Assembly (NCBI GenBank): GCA_902651635.1
Contig: CACRSC010000027.1
Coordinates: forward strand, 313,887-377,886
Origin: Mastigamoeba balamuthi
Taxonomy: Eukaryota > Evosea > Mastigamoebida > Mastigamoebidae
Direction: 5' to 3'
DNA: 64,000 nucleotides
Shown here in pieces: positions 29,229 to 40,785 of the stretch (positions are counted from its first letter, which is position 1; every line of letters begins with the position of its first letter). Below the pieces are notes generated by a model, which had not been told where the DNA came from, ran no database searches, and saw only the letters and a list, made by a program, of their open reading frames with translations. A program made the position numbers and the translations under genes.

Positions 29229-31118
29229 TTAGGAATCCACCGCCATCGACTCAGCGGCGGCGGCACGGGCGGCAGCAGCGCTCTTGGTGGTCCAGAGCTT
29301 CCACGTGCGGTCGTACGAGGCCGTGACGATCCTCGAGAGGTCTGTGCGCGGTGGGGGGGGGCTGAGACGGTGTGAAGGGGGGAGGGGAGAGAGAGAGCAA
29401 GGGCACCGGAGCTGAGGTCCATGCCGTTGATCATGCCCTCGTGGCCCTCGATGGTGGCGAGGAGCTTCCAGCGGGGGCCGCGGAGGGCCCAGAGGCGGAC
29501 GGCCTTGTCGAAGCCCGCGGTGGCCAGCACGTCGCCGGCGCCCCTGTCGAGGCGCACGCTCGAGATGAGGGCGCTGTGGGCGGGGATGACCGCGAGGGCC
29601 CTCTTCCTGCGGACGTCCCAGACGCGCGCCGTGTGGTCGTCGCCCGCGCTGGCCAGCGTGCAGCCGTCGGGCGCCCAGTCGACGGCCACCACGTCCCGCA
29701 CGTGCCCCTCGAGCACCAGCGCGCAGGCCCCCGTGCGGAGGTCCCAGAGCCGCACGTAGGCGTCGGCCGAGGCCGTGGCGAGCAGCGAGCCGTCGCGCTG
29801 GAAGGCCGCGCCGTAGACGGCCTTTGCGTGGCCGTCCTGCTCGAGGAGGCAGACGCCCCTGTCGAGGTCCCACAGCCGCCACGTCGCGTCGGCGCTCGTC
29901 GAGGCCAGCAGCCGCCCGCACGGGTGGAAGGCCACGCGGTTGGCCCGCATCGCGTGCCCCCGCAGCGTCGCCAGCGGCCCCGCGCCCTCGCCCTCGCCCC
30001 CGAGCCCCCAGAGCATCACGTCGCCGTCGGCCGACGCCGTCGCCACGTTGACCGCCGCGGCGTCCTGGCCGACGCAGGCGCGCGGGTGGAAGGCCACGCC
30101 CAGCACGCGGTCCCGGTGGCCCGCCAGCGTGCGGACGGGGCTGCACGTGCGCGCGTCCCACAGGCGCGCGAGGCCCGACCACGACGCCGTCGCCACCAGC
30201 GCCCCCCCGGGGCTCAGCGCGCACCCGCTCAGCGGCCGCTCGTCCCCCACCTGGCTCGTCTCGCTCTCCCACGCCCCCGCCGCCCGCCACCGCTCCCGCG
30301 CCCCGCGCTGCCTCCGCTCCCTCGCCGTCCCCCCTGCTGTCGCTTCAGATGCCGCCTCTGCTGTCGCTTCCGCTGTCGCCTCGGCTGCGGACTCGGCGTC
30401 GCGGGCCCTGTGCTGCTCGGCCACGCGGGCGCGGGCGCGCCAGAGGGTCTGGCGGAGCAGCCAGCGGCGGACGCCCTCGAGGCCCTCGGAGCCGACGGTG
30501 GCGTAGGCCTCGCCGGGGGCCAGGGCCTGCTGCTGGGAGGCCTGCTGCTGCTGCTGCTGGCCCTGCTGGCCCTGGAGGGCTGCGGCGGGCATGCCCTGCT
30601 CGAGGCCCAGGCGGCCCAGCAGCTCCCGCAGGCGCTGGCGGCGGTCCTCGGGGCCCTCGCCGAAGAGCACGATGGGGTCCCCCAGCTCCCGCAGCCGCAG
30701 CATCACCAGCCGGTCGCTCGTCGGCACCACGATCTGTTCGTTCGCCCCCATCAGCTGCCGCGGTCGTGCAGTTGCGCAGTTGCGCAGTTGATCTGGCGCG
30801 GTGCGGTGCGGTGCGATGTGGCGTGGCGTCTGCTGTGCTGTGACGTGTGTGGCGTATCTGCCCCCGCACGCCCCATCAGCTGGCGCAGCCGCCCACTTGC
30901 GCAGTTGCGCAGCTGATCTGGTGCGAATGTGATGTGGCGTGCGTCTGTTGTGTTGTGACGTGTGTTGCGCTGTGTTGTTGTGTTGCGCGTGCCTGGCGTG
31001 CGCGCCACTTCTGCTCCATGCGCGAGAGCATCTCCTGGTGCCGCGCGTGCGACTCCAGCGTCCGCTCCGAGAACAGCTCCGACGCGTCTGCGCCGGGCTC
31101 GCTCGCCATGCCCTCCAT
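29229..31118 (-). CDS. PRPF4: U4/U6 snRNP protein PRPF4 (Prp4)
   Basis: Exons 31118-30960, 30754-29407 and 29341-29229 give 539 aa (human 522). Component of the U4/U6.U5 tri-snRNP. The SFM (splicing factor motif) region reads VPTSDRLVMLRLRELGDPIV then LFGEGPEDRRQRLRELL, matching the human PRPF4 pattern. A Gln/Ala-rich linker precedes QVGDERPLSGCALSPGGA and seven WD40 repeats (LATASWSGLARLWD, LASTSADATWRLWD, LATASADAYVRLWDLRTGAC, LASAGDDHTARVWDVRRKRA, ending IVTASYDRTWKLW). The 205-nt first intron contains an imperfect tandem duplication of its own 3' splice-site region (about 30754-30970). Start codon 31118 or, nine bases on, 31109. Confidence 0.92.
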
Positions 31119-31465
31119 CGCTGCTCTGCTCTGCTCTGCTCGCGCGCGCGGGGAGCCCAGACTCGTGGAGAGAAGAGAAGAGAAGAGAAGATTATTCCCC
31201 CAGATACGCGTATCTCCTCCATATCCGCGTGCCCCGTGGCACCCCTGCCCGGCGAGCCCCGCGCGCGTGGCTAGCGAGGAGGGCGCCGGGGGAGGGGTAG
31301 CGGGGCGCCCGGGGAGCGGTAGCCAAAACGGGCGGGATTGCGGGCTGTGGGGGACAAAGTGCAATTTCCGTGGGCGATCGTACGTGTCAGCCGACGCACG
31401 CGATCCCGCGGAGAGGCCTCGGCCGCCAGCGCCGCCACAGCCCCCGCACACGCGCCACGCGAGGC
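31119..31465. promoter_or_regulatory. Bidirectional promoter between PRPF4 and family copy A
   Basis: 347 bp separate the two divergent start codons. It contains the palindrome AGATACGCGTATCT (31202-31215) next to an AGAAG-repeat tract (31170-31190). The same palindrome occurs at 23170-23183. Confidence 0.45.
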
Positions 31466-33193
31466 ATGCGGCGGTGGGCGCTGAACCGGGCTGCGGGGCC
31501 AGCGTGGGGCACGAGCACGGGCCCCGTCATCTGGTCGAGCACGCGGGGCATGCAGCTCCCCGCCTCCTCCCCGGACACGGCCCCTGCCGACGACCCGCCT
31601 CTCCCCCCGCACCTCTCCTCCTCCTCCTCGTCCCCTGCGGCCGCGGGCAGCCCCCGCAGCGGGCACAGAGCGCGGCCGCCGTCGCCAGCGCCGCAGACGG
31701 GGCGGAGGAACCCACTCGTCGCCAGCGACTCGGCCGTCAGCCTCGGCAGCGCCAGCAGCTCCGCCTCGGCCTCCTCCGCAGCTGCCGCCAGCGCCAGGCC
31801 CCAGTGGAGGCCCTCGTCGGCGTCGTCGGTGCGCCCGGGCAGCGCGGGCGCCAGAGGGCGGCCGCTGTCGGCGTCGCTCGACGGGAGCGGCAGCAGCGGC
31901 AGGGCGGGAGGCGTGCGCGCGTACCGCACGTACCTGCGGTCGCCGGGGATGGTCACGTCGCCCACGAGCAGCGCTGCCGCAGAGGCCCTCATGCAGGCCG
32001 CCCAGCAGCAGCGCGAGCAGCAGCAGCAGCAGCAGGCGGCCACGGCGCCGCTGTTCCAGTACGGGCAGCAGCGGCGGCAGCCCCCGCCCACGCCCGGCTT
32101 CATCCTCGTGGCCTCGGACGCCCTCGAGATCGGCGGCGTCGAGGCCGACGGCGTCAGAGTCCGCGCCGACTACGACGCGGGGTTCCCGGGGTTCCGGGAC
32201 GTGCCCCCCGGCCCCCACGTCGTCGCCGTCTGCAGCACGTGGACCAGAGAGCGCCTCGCCGCCTCGGTCGTCGTCGAGCCCGTGCGCTCCCACCCCGGGC
32301 CTCTGTCCTCTGCGGGGCTGACGCGTGCCGGGCCAGGGAGGGGTGGTGCTGCTGAAGTTGGACGACACGGGGCTCGTGCAGGAGCGGGACCCCGCGGCCC
32401 TCGCCAAGGCCTCGGCCGTCACCAAGGCCGCAGCCCTCAGGAAGACCCTCGTCGAGTTCCCCGCGCGCCAGCACGCGCCCGACGCCGCTGCTGCCCGCAA
32501 GGCGCTCGAGAGGCGCAACAGCAAGGCCCTGCAGGCGCAGCCCTCGCAGCCCTCGCAGCAGCCCCCCACCCCGGCGGCGGCCACGGCTGTGGTGTCGCTG
32601 TCGCCGAAGGACCAGCAGCAGCAGCGCACGAGGCCGTCGACGCTGGCGCGGGCCTCGGTGCTGCCCGACGAGGAGGAGGAGGAGGAGGGCGGCGGGCGGG
32701 CCAAGAGCGCGGCGCTGAGGGAGGGGCGGAAGCGGAGCAGCAGCGAGCTGATGCTGCTGTGGGACATCGAGCGCCTCGAGGACATCTTCGACGAGCTCTG
32801 CAAGAACCCCGAGTCCTCGATGCTCAAGGCCCGCTACGTCGACGCCCTCGTCCCCCAGTTCGACCAGCCCGACGCCATCATCGGCGAGCTCGTCTCCTAC
32901 CGTGCGCCCCCGCTGACCCCCTTCCCCAACGCCCTGACCCCCCTCGCAGAGATCCTCGTGGCCGTCGCGGCCCACGCAGAGGCCCTCCCCGAGCTGCGCC
33001 CCGTGCTCGCGGCCTCGCCCGCTGTCCGGTCGTTCAGCGTGCGAACTCCCAGTGCTGCCCGCGTGCTCTCGACTGACCGCTCTCGGACACACAGGAGCGG
33101 CTGCTGGGGAGCCCCTGCAAGGACGTGTCGCAGCTGGCGCTCCGGTTCGCGCGCGTGCTGACGCCCGAGCGCACAGCGACGCCCTCGCACTGA
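31466..33193 (+). CDS. Array family copy A (divergent founder-like member)
   Basis: Introns 32282-32336, 32902-32949, 33039-33094; 522 aa. The conserved block reads PGFILVASDALEIGGVEADG and GFPGFRDVPPGPHVVAV; the second half has GGVVLLKLDDTGLVQE, MLLWDIERLEDIFDELCKNP and AHAEALPELRPVLA. It lacks the MKSNLVPFP form (KTLVEFPAR instead) and the GRCxEGCAH cluster. The last exon (ERLLGSPCKD...) differs from all other copies. Head-to-head with PRPF4. Function unknown; see the array entry. Confidence 0.85.
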
Positions 33194-33460
33194 GGCAGCG
33201 GCGCCACTGGCACACGTAGCGTGCTGTAACAAGTATGTTGTGGCCGCACACAGCGGCCAGTGAGACAAGGCAGACAATGTGGAGGGCGTCGCCCAGCACC
33301 CAAAGAGAGCCAACGGCGAGTGCGCATCGCCCGATGGGGGCATGCCAGGGCGCTGATATGCACTGCTATAATTGGGCCAGGCCCTTTCGATTCTCTGCCT
33401 CCCCGCTGCTGCACTCGTCTGCACGGCAACGCGGCTGTCGCACGCACACGCACGGCCACC

Positions 33461-35328
33461 ATGCTGCGCCAGGCGGGCTCTGAGGGCCCTCCCCCGCTCT
33501 CGGCTGTGCCCCAGCGGCTCTCGTCGTCGGTGCGGTCGATCCGGAGCCCTCTGTCGCTGTCGCCCCGGCGCCACACGATCAGCTCCATCCCGCTCTCCAT
33601 GCTCCCCCAGACGCCCCTCGGCCCCGCTGGCCCTGGCCCCGCTGGCGGGCCCTCCCACGCGCCAGCGCACCCGCTGGGGGCCTCGGACCCCGACGCCTCG
33701 GCCCTGCGGGCGCAGCGCAAGGCCGTGGCCGCCGTCGACACGCGGCAGCGCTCGGGGTCCTTCGGCTCGCGGCCCTCCACGTCGTCGTCGTCGTCGCCGT
33801 CGTCGGCCGCGGCGACGCTCAGCGGCGGGGAGGGGGCTGCGCTGGCGCGGGGCCCGTCGTCGCTGTCGGCGTCGCTGTCGATGATGTCGCTGGCCGGCAG
33901 CACGCGGTCGCTCGTGTCGGCGTCGCTGAGCCTGCTCTCGGCCCCCGCGCTCTCGGCGTCGCTGGGCGCCCGCGAGCGGCCGCTCTCGTCCATGTCGAGC
34001 ATCTCGCAGTCGTCGGCGGCCAGCCTGCAGTCGGAGCGGCCGCTGTCGTCGTCGGTGTCGGCGACGGCGTCGGGGGCGGTGTGCCTGACGTCGAGCGCCG
34101 GGCTCCCTGCGCCCCCGATGGCCCTCGCCTGCGCCGAGAAGCGGCGGTCGATCCTCAAGCACGCGGTGGGGGCCATGTCGGGCTTCGTGATCCTCGTGGG
34201 CAGCCAGGTCGACATCAGCAGCGTCGTCATCGACGGCGCCTCGGTCAAGACGGACCTCGCCGCGGGCTTTGGCGGCATCAAGGACGTGCCCCCCGGCGAG
34301 CACTCTGTCACCGTCACCAGCTCCTGGACTGGCGCCCTCCTCACCGCCCGCGTCCTCGTCAGGCCTGTGAGCTGCCCGCCGCCCCCGTCTCCCTCCCTCG
34401 CTCTCTGCCGCCCTGCGAGCTGAGCCCCCGGGATGCGTGCGGCCAGGGGGGCGTCGTGGTGCTGAAGCTCGTGGACACGGGGCTCGTGGAGGAGACCGAC
34501 ATGGAGGCGCACAACGTGCTGGCCAGGGCGGCCGTCGTCGGGGCCATGAAGAGCAACCTCGTGCCGTACCCGCTGATGCCCGAGACGGTCACCAAGAAGA
34601 GCAGGCGCGTGCGGATCATGGGGTTCCCGCACTCGGAGAGCGACCCCGACGACCTGGGCTCCCCCAAGCCCACCACGAGCCCCTCGCCCCGCCTCAGCGC
34701 CTCCTGCCGCGACGACGACTACGTGGTCGCCACCACCTCGGTGTCCCTCAAGGGCCCGCTGGCCCAGCCCAGGCGGCAGCAGCAGCAGCAACAACAACAG
34801 CAGCAGCAGCAGCAGCAGAGGAGCGAGGGGCAGATCCACATGCCGCCCGACGCGCTGGGGGCCTCGCAGGCCAAGCAGTCGACCCTGTCGCTCTGGGACC
34901 TGGTGAAGCTCGAGGACCTCTTCGACGACCTGGTCAAGGACCCCGAGTCGGGGACGCTGCGGCAGTGCTACGTGGACATGGTGCACCACGAGCTGCACAA
35001 GACCGAGAACGAGGACCCCCACATGATCAGAGGTTCGCGGCCTCGCGGCCCAGTCCCTTTTTCTCTCGCGCGTCCTGATCGGGCAGGCGCTGCTGCGCCC
35101 CTACAGAACTGGGCAAGTGCATCGTCAGGCACCTCGAGGCCCTGCCGGAGCTGGCCCCGGACCTCGCCACGGACAGCCTCATCTGCGAGTTTGAGGTACG
35201 CACTGCCGCTCTCTGCCCCGACTCACCTCGTGGGGCCCATCCCGCAGGAAACACTCAAGCGGAGCGCAGACGAGGGCCTCGTGTGCGCCGGAGATCGACT
35301 GCATCTTCTACTATACCGGCACCGCTAA
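33461..35328 (+). CDS. Array family copy B
   Basis: Introns 34367-34446, 35033-35106, 35196-35247; 553 aa, the longest copy. The N-terminus contains long Ser-rich runs (SSSSSPSSAAA, SASLSMMSLAGS). Conserved block: SGFVILVGSQVDISSVVIDG, FGGIKDVPPGEHSVTVTSSW. Second half: GGVVVLKLVDTGLVEE, MKSNLVPYP, a Gln tract (about 34777-34818) and LWDLVKLEDLFDDLVKDP. It shares KKSRRVRIMGF with copy C (KSERHVRIQGF), absent from D-I. Cys/His cluster absent. Confidence 0.85.
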
Positions 35329-35470
35329 GTGGGCTGCAGCGCCTGCGGCTGCTGTAAAAGGCAAAGATCAACGAAATAAAGAGCCGAGAGCTCTCTGCAT
35401 AGTCCGCGTCTTAATTTGCAAGTCTTCTCTCGGTGGAAGAGTGAAGAGTGCACCGTGCCGCAGCCCTCCC

Positions 35471-37004
35471 ATGCGCTCGCTCACGCAACCGCCGCACGAC
35501 TCCACGACCTCGGACGCCCTCTGCCTGCTCTCGCAGGCTGTCCAGGCTGCCCGCCCCGTGACCCTGCGGCGCCACTCTCTCTGCTTCCCGCTGGCCCAGA
35601 CGTCGTCCGCCCTCGGAGCCCTCCCCCCCACGTGCTCCTCGGCCCCCCCGCAGACGCTCGGCAGGCCTGCCACGCGCCAGGGCTGCCAGGGCTTGCAGCG
35701 GCCGCTGGCGGGGCTCGGGGGTTCCGACACAGAGTCTTCGCTGCGGTTCTCGCGGCGCGCCCTCTGCTCCTCGGGCAAGGAGGCCGTCGTCCTCTCCCCT
35801 CTGCGCGGGCGCTCTCCTGCCGACGCCACTGCGGGGTCGGCGCCCGCGTTCAGCGCCGGGGCTGCGGCGCAGGCGTGGGCGCAGGCGACGCTCGGGGGGT
35901 TCCGGACGCCCCTGGCGTCCATCTGCGGGGACCGCGCGGGAACGCAGGGGCTGAGGCCCTGCCTCAAGCACGACGTGCCCGCGCTGCCCGGCTTCATCGT
36001 GCTCACGGGCAGCACGGCGGGCATCTGCTACGTGGTCGCGGACGGCGTCGAGGTGCGCCTGGGCGCGGGGGCCGAGTTCTGCGGGTTCCGCGACGTGCCG
36101 CCCGGGGAGCACACGGTCTCCGTTGGGACCACGTGGAGCGGCCCTGCCCTCAGCGCGCGGGTGTCTGCCAAGCCCGGGGGCGTGGCGGTGCTGCGCGTCG
36201 AGGGCGGGGCGCTGGTGGAGGAGACGTGCAGGGCCGCGTACAGCAGCATCGCGCGGGGCGTCATCGTCGGGTCCCTCCGCAGCGACCTCGTGCCCTTCCC
36301 CGCCCCCGCGCTCGCCGACACGCGCAAGTCGGAGCGCCACGTGCGCATCCAGGGCTTCGCCTCGGCGCCCGGTTCGCCCGAGACGCCACGGTCGCCCGAG
36401 AGGTCGCTGTCCGTGGACTCTGCGCCCGGGGCGGCGTCGCCGGCGAGCAGCAGGGGGGCAGCGGCAGCGGCAGCGGCGCACGAGCTGCTGCCGGCGCAGG
36501 GCTCGGGGGCGAGCACGGGGAGGCAGCAGATGACGCTGTGGGACATCCTGAAGCTCGAGGGGCTGTGCGACGAGGTGAACCGCGACCCCACGTCGTTCAC
36601 GCTGCGGCAGTGCTACCTTGAGATGGTGCACTACAACCTCCTGCTCGGCACCGACGACATGGTCCTCAGGAAAGGTCCGCCACAGCTCCGTCCCGTGCGA
36701 GCCTCTCGTGGCCGCCGCACCCTCACGCACAGTACACTTATGGTGCGAACAGAGCTGGCCAAGACAGTCAAGAGGCACCTGGAGAGCCAGCCAGCCCTGC
36801 AGGACGTGCTGGCCAGGGACGCCACGTTTGGCCAGTTCAAGGTACCCCAGCGCAGCGCAGTCGCCCACAAGGGAGGGCTCCTGACCCCTTTGCGCCGCGA
36901 CGCCGCAGGACCAGATCAAGGCGGACAGCAACGAGGGGCTGGCTGTCATCGGAGAGCAGATAGAGAGGCTGCTCAACGAGCGCAGCTCCGAGGAGAGCGA
37001 GTAG
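35471..37004 (+). CDS. Array family copy C (intron 1 lost)
   Basis: Introns 36675-36752 and 36842-36908 only; 462 aa. The coding sequence runs straight through the site where all other copies have intron 1 (SAKPGGVAVLRVEG at about 36165-36200), consistent with precise intron loss. ATG 35471 was chosen; the frame is open further up but only from a GTG. Conserved block: PGFIVLTGSTAGICYVVADG, CGFRDVPPGEHTVSVGTTW. Second half: LRSDLVPFP, LWDILKLEGLCDEVNRDP, VKRHLESQPALQDVLA. Confidence 0.85.
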
Positions 37005-37175
37005 GCGAGTAGTCGGCTGTTGAACCGCTTCGCCACCCCCTTCTCTCAAACGCATCGCCATTACCTACACAAGCAACTGATTTGCTCAAATAAAGTAGTA
37101 CAGTACATGCAGAGGTGTCGCTAGCCGTGTCTCTGTTTCCTGCCCACGTGTCCGCACCCGCACTGGCCGCGTGGT

Positions 37176-37968
37176 CTAGGGGGTTATGTTGGAGCCTGCA
37201 GCGCGGGGCTCGGGGGCCGCTGTCCTGCGCCTCTTGAGGGGCTGCTGCTGCGACTGCTCCTCGGCCTCGTGCGACGCCAGGGCCTCTGCGAGGGCCTGCA
37301 CGGGCGCCATGTAGCGGGAGACCTCTGCGGGGGCGACCCAGGCCTGGAAGGCGACTCGGGCGAGCATGGCGACCTCGATGGCGTTGAGCTCGGGGGTGGG
37401 GATGCCGACGACGCGGGCGTAGTAGCTGTTGGGGTAGCACTTGTCGTTCTCGAACTTGGCCACCAGCACCAGCGCCGCCCCGTACAGCCTGTGCACGTTG
37501 CGCCACGACAGCGCCAGGCCCCCGCGCCCCAGGGCCCTGTCCACGAGCGCCAGGGCGGCCACCATCTCGTCCGCCGTGGCGTACATGTGCGCCATCAGCC
37601 GCCACACGTACTCGCCCACGCCGATGTCCGCCTGCCTCCCCCGCGGGCTGCTGAACTCCCCCGCGAGGGCCTCGCACTCGACGACCCCCATCTGCGCGGG
37701 CGAGCGGCTGTGCGTCAGCGCTGGTGCGGTGCTCCTGCGGGCGCTGCGGTGCCTGCTCGTCGTTGGTGCTGGCCGCCTGCGCCAGCGACAGCGCCACCGC
37801 GCGGCTCAGCAAGCGACGCCGGAGGTCCTCCGAGAGCGCCGGAGCCGGCGACCGGGGCGAGGAGGGCGTCTGCGGGGGCAGGCGGGCCCAGAGGTCGTGC
37901 AGGGCGTTGGCCACGGGACTGCTGGGGAGCGGCACCGCCGGCGAGCGCAACGAGGAGAGCGGGAGCAT
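37176..37968 (-). CDS. Pho80/Pcl-type (P/U) cyclin
   Basis: Exons 37968-37798 and 37691-37176 (intron 37692-37797), 228 aa. The cyclin-box pattern of the Pho80 family is plain: VGEYVWRLMAHMYATADEMV, ALVDRALGRGG, WRNVHRLYGAALVLVAKFEN and DKCYPNSYYARVVGIPTPEL, with the usual YxNxYYAxVxGI. These cyclins bind small CDKs (Pho85/Cdk5-like in fungi) and regulate nutrient or polarity pathways. N-terminal 55 residues are Ser/Pro-rich. It lies on the opposite strand between family copies C and D and splits the array. C-terminus LKRRRTAAPE could be a nuclear signal. Confidence 0.85.
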
Positions 37969-38595
37969 CGCAGACGGCTGGGAGAGGGGCTTGACTGTCT
38001 GCGGAGCTGGACCGGAGGGGGCCAGCTGCGGTGGGGGCGCGTGGAAGAAGTGGGAGAAAAGAGAGCTGCTGAGCAACTGCACAACGGCCACCAATCCCCG
38101 ATTTTCTCCCTTTTTTTTTCCGACAGGGATATCCGAGAGCAATTGCTCACCAGCAGCAGCACCAGCTCTCTGTGACGTGGTGGCGGTTGTGGCACCGCAC
38201 AGCTGTGAGGCACCGCGGGGGCCTTTGTGCTGGTGCGCAGGGGCCCTAGTCCCACCGGTGGGGGGCGCCCACGCCGACCAGCCGATAGATGGCACGAGCG
38301 ACCATCGGCTGTGCGGGCGCACTCCACGGGGGAGTAGCAGCGCACAGGCGCCCCGAACTTGGCGGATCGGAGGAATTCAGGGCAGCGGTGAAAGCGGTGC
38401 GGGCGACAGATAAGGAAACGTGCAGCGGGGTGCGTCTCGGAACTGGGAGCACAGGAGAGAACCCGAATTTCACGGCAAGCCAAGAACAGCCGCTGCATTT
38501 TTGTCACGTGTGCCCCGCTGCCTCTTGCCGACGATCACTCTGCCAGCCGCCCCACTGCCTCGCCAGCAGCAGCAGCAGCAGCAGCGACACCTCCG
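37969..38595. promoter_or_regulatory. Divergent region between the cyclin gene and family copy D
   Basis: 627 bp with promoters for two divergent genes. No recognised coding segment. A CAG run (about 38563-38584, GCAGCAGCAGCAG) lies just before the start of D. Confidence 0.4.
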
Positions 38596-40197
38596 ATGTC
38601 GGCCCACCACTCCACGCAGCGCCCGTGGCCCACGTCCAAGTGCGTGCCCGACGTGCCGGGCCTCGCTCGCCACAGCCGCCGCAGCGCCCAGCCCCAGTCG
38701 CAGTCGCTGCCCCACTTCCTCAGCCTCTCGCCCCGCTTCCCGGGCCCGCAGAGCGACTGCTACAGCGCCCCTGTCACACTGCCGCTGCGGTCCAGCCTCC
38801 CCGATCCCCCAACGACCGCTGCTGCCTCTGTGCCGGGCAGGGCTGTGCCCACAGACGACGCCGTCCTCCTGCGCATGCACCCCACCGCTGCGCGCAGCAG
38901 CCCCTCGGCCCCGTGCGCCCCCTGGAGCAGCGCAGCTCCGGCGGCAGCCCACTCCGAGCCTCGCAAGCGGTCCTGCTCCGTGGGGTCTGTTGCCTCGCTC
39001 TCCTCGGATCGCGCAACATCGCCAGAGACGCTGTCGCCCAGGGCCACAGCCCTCACTCTGCCCCTGTCGCCACGCGCTCCGAGCCCAGGCGCCCGACCCT
39101 CCCCATCGCCTCGGCACAGCCACAGCGCTGCACACGCAACAGCAATGGCGGCGGCAGCCACAACCAGTGTCGGCACTGCCCCTGCCTCGGTGCTGCCGGG
39201 GTACGTGGTGGTGGAGGGCAGCGGGGCGCTGTGCTGGGTGACGGCCGACGGGGTGGCCGTGCAGCGCAGGCACCTCACCCAGGAGTTCGGAGGCTTCCGC
39301 GACGTGCCCCCGGGCGACCACACCCTCGCCATCGCCACCACCTGGACTGGGCCTCCCCTCACTGCCAGCTTCTCCCTCAAGCCTGTGCGACTCCCCTCTC
39401 ACAGTGCACACAGAGCTCAGCAACACAACACATCGCATCGCGCAACGCAACTCATACCTCATGGACGGCGATGCAGGGAGGGGTGGCGGTGCTCAAGATC
39501 GAGGAGGATCGGCTGGTGGTGGAGGAAGACAGCGAGGCACACGCGGCCATGGCGCGGGCCGTCGTGGTGGGCGCCATGAAGAGCAACCTCGTCCCCTTCC
39601 CCTCCCCGGCAGACGACCCCCTCTCGGACGTCCGCTGCGACGAGTGCATGCACAGGGTCCATCCAGAGCAGCAGGAGGCGCCAATGGTGACCCTCAGGAC
39701 GTATCACGGTGGGCGCTGCCAAGAGGGGTGTGCGCACCGGGTGACAGTGTGGGACATCAGCAAGCTCGACGACCTCTTCGCCGACCTGCGTGCAGACCCC
39801 ACGTCGGCAACGCTGCAGGGCTTGTATCTGGACTTGGTGAACTACCAGCTGCTGCGCGGCAACATGCAGGCCGAGGTCCACATGTTCACGGGTGCGCTTT
39901 GCAACTCTCCGCAGACTCGCGCCAGTCGAATAATGTGCAAGCCTGATGCAGAGTTTGCAAGGGTTCTTGTGCGCCATCTCGAGGTGCTGCCGGAACTGAG
40001 GGCAGTACTTTGTAGCGACGACACGGTAGGGAGCTTCAGGGTGCGTTACTCCCTGCCACGCCCTATCAGCAAATGCTCAGCACTGACCAAATAAACAGGA
40101 GGCTCTGAAAAAGCACCGGAAGGAGGCGGTTTCGTCGCTGGGGCACCAGTTGCAGAACCTCCTCAATAGCCCACACATAATGTTGCTTCATCCTTGA
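38596..40197 (+). CDS. Array family copy D
   Basis: Introns 39385-39476, 39892-39951, 40041-40098; 463 aa. First of the six closely related copies (D-I). N-terminal RPWPTSKCVPDVPG and QSLPHFLSLSPRFPGP; ATSPETLSPRATALTLPLSP in the middle. Core GYVVVEGSGALCWVTADGVA, FGGFRDVPPGDHTLAIATTW. Linker of 'type 1' (LRTYHGGRCQEGCAHRVTVW). The last exon ends SPHIMLLHP, unlike the other copies, which end in charged or Ser-rich residues. Confidence 0.87.
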
Positions 40198-40785
40198 GAC
40201 ACTGAGCCACAGACATGTCGCAAGCTTCCTTATCGAATTGATTTCTTATTTTCCTGGTCGACATCTGCAACAGGGCTGTGTGGTAGCAGTGGGCTAGACT
40301 GAATTGGTGTGTTCGCCAATTCCTCGAGAAGCAAGGGTATTCCGCTACTGAATTGATTGTAGTGGGCACATTCAGTTGGGATTTTCAGCGGCGTATCGCA
40401 TCGTCTCAGCCCCAAAGCCACAAGTAAGAATGCCTGCGCCGTCTTCTGAGCTGTTCTCGATGGCAACATACCGCCATAGCCGTAGTTCCCACTCAGAGAT
40501 ATGGCTCCCAAATTAGATTGGGCGAGGACTTCGGCTGCCGACTGCCCGAGGGATGTACTCTCCAATGGCTCGCATGCAATCTCGGAACGAGAGTGAAGGC
40601 GCTCTGTACAGCGGCCTGTGGCGATCTTCCAGCAGATCGGGTGGGCTTTTGCCGCGTGTGGATGTCGCGAAGGCAGTGGCGTGTCCGCAACGGGCAAGTG
40701 CACTGCTCGGCTCTTGTCTGCCGATAACACAACCTCTCAAACCCCAGACCCCAAAGCAGCAGAGGCCTGGCCCCATCCGTGCCCG
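40198..40785. other. Intergenic between copies D and E
   Basis: 588 bp with no supported gene. Open frames here are not conserved in equivalent intergenic positions of the array. Confidence 0.4.

Noticed and set aside
35411-37036. 541-codon minus-strand open frame opposite array copy C
   Set aside because: Low-complexity antisense frame; the plus strand is supported by eight paralogues and splice logic.
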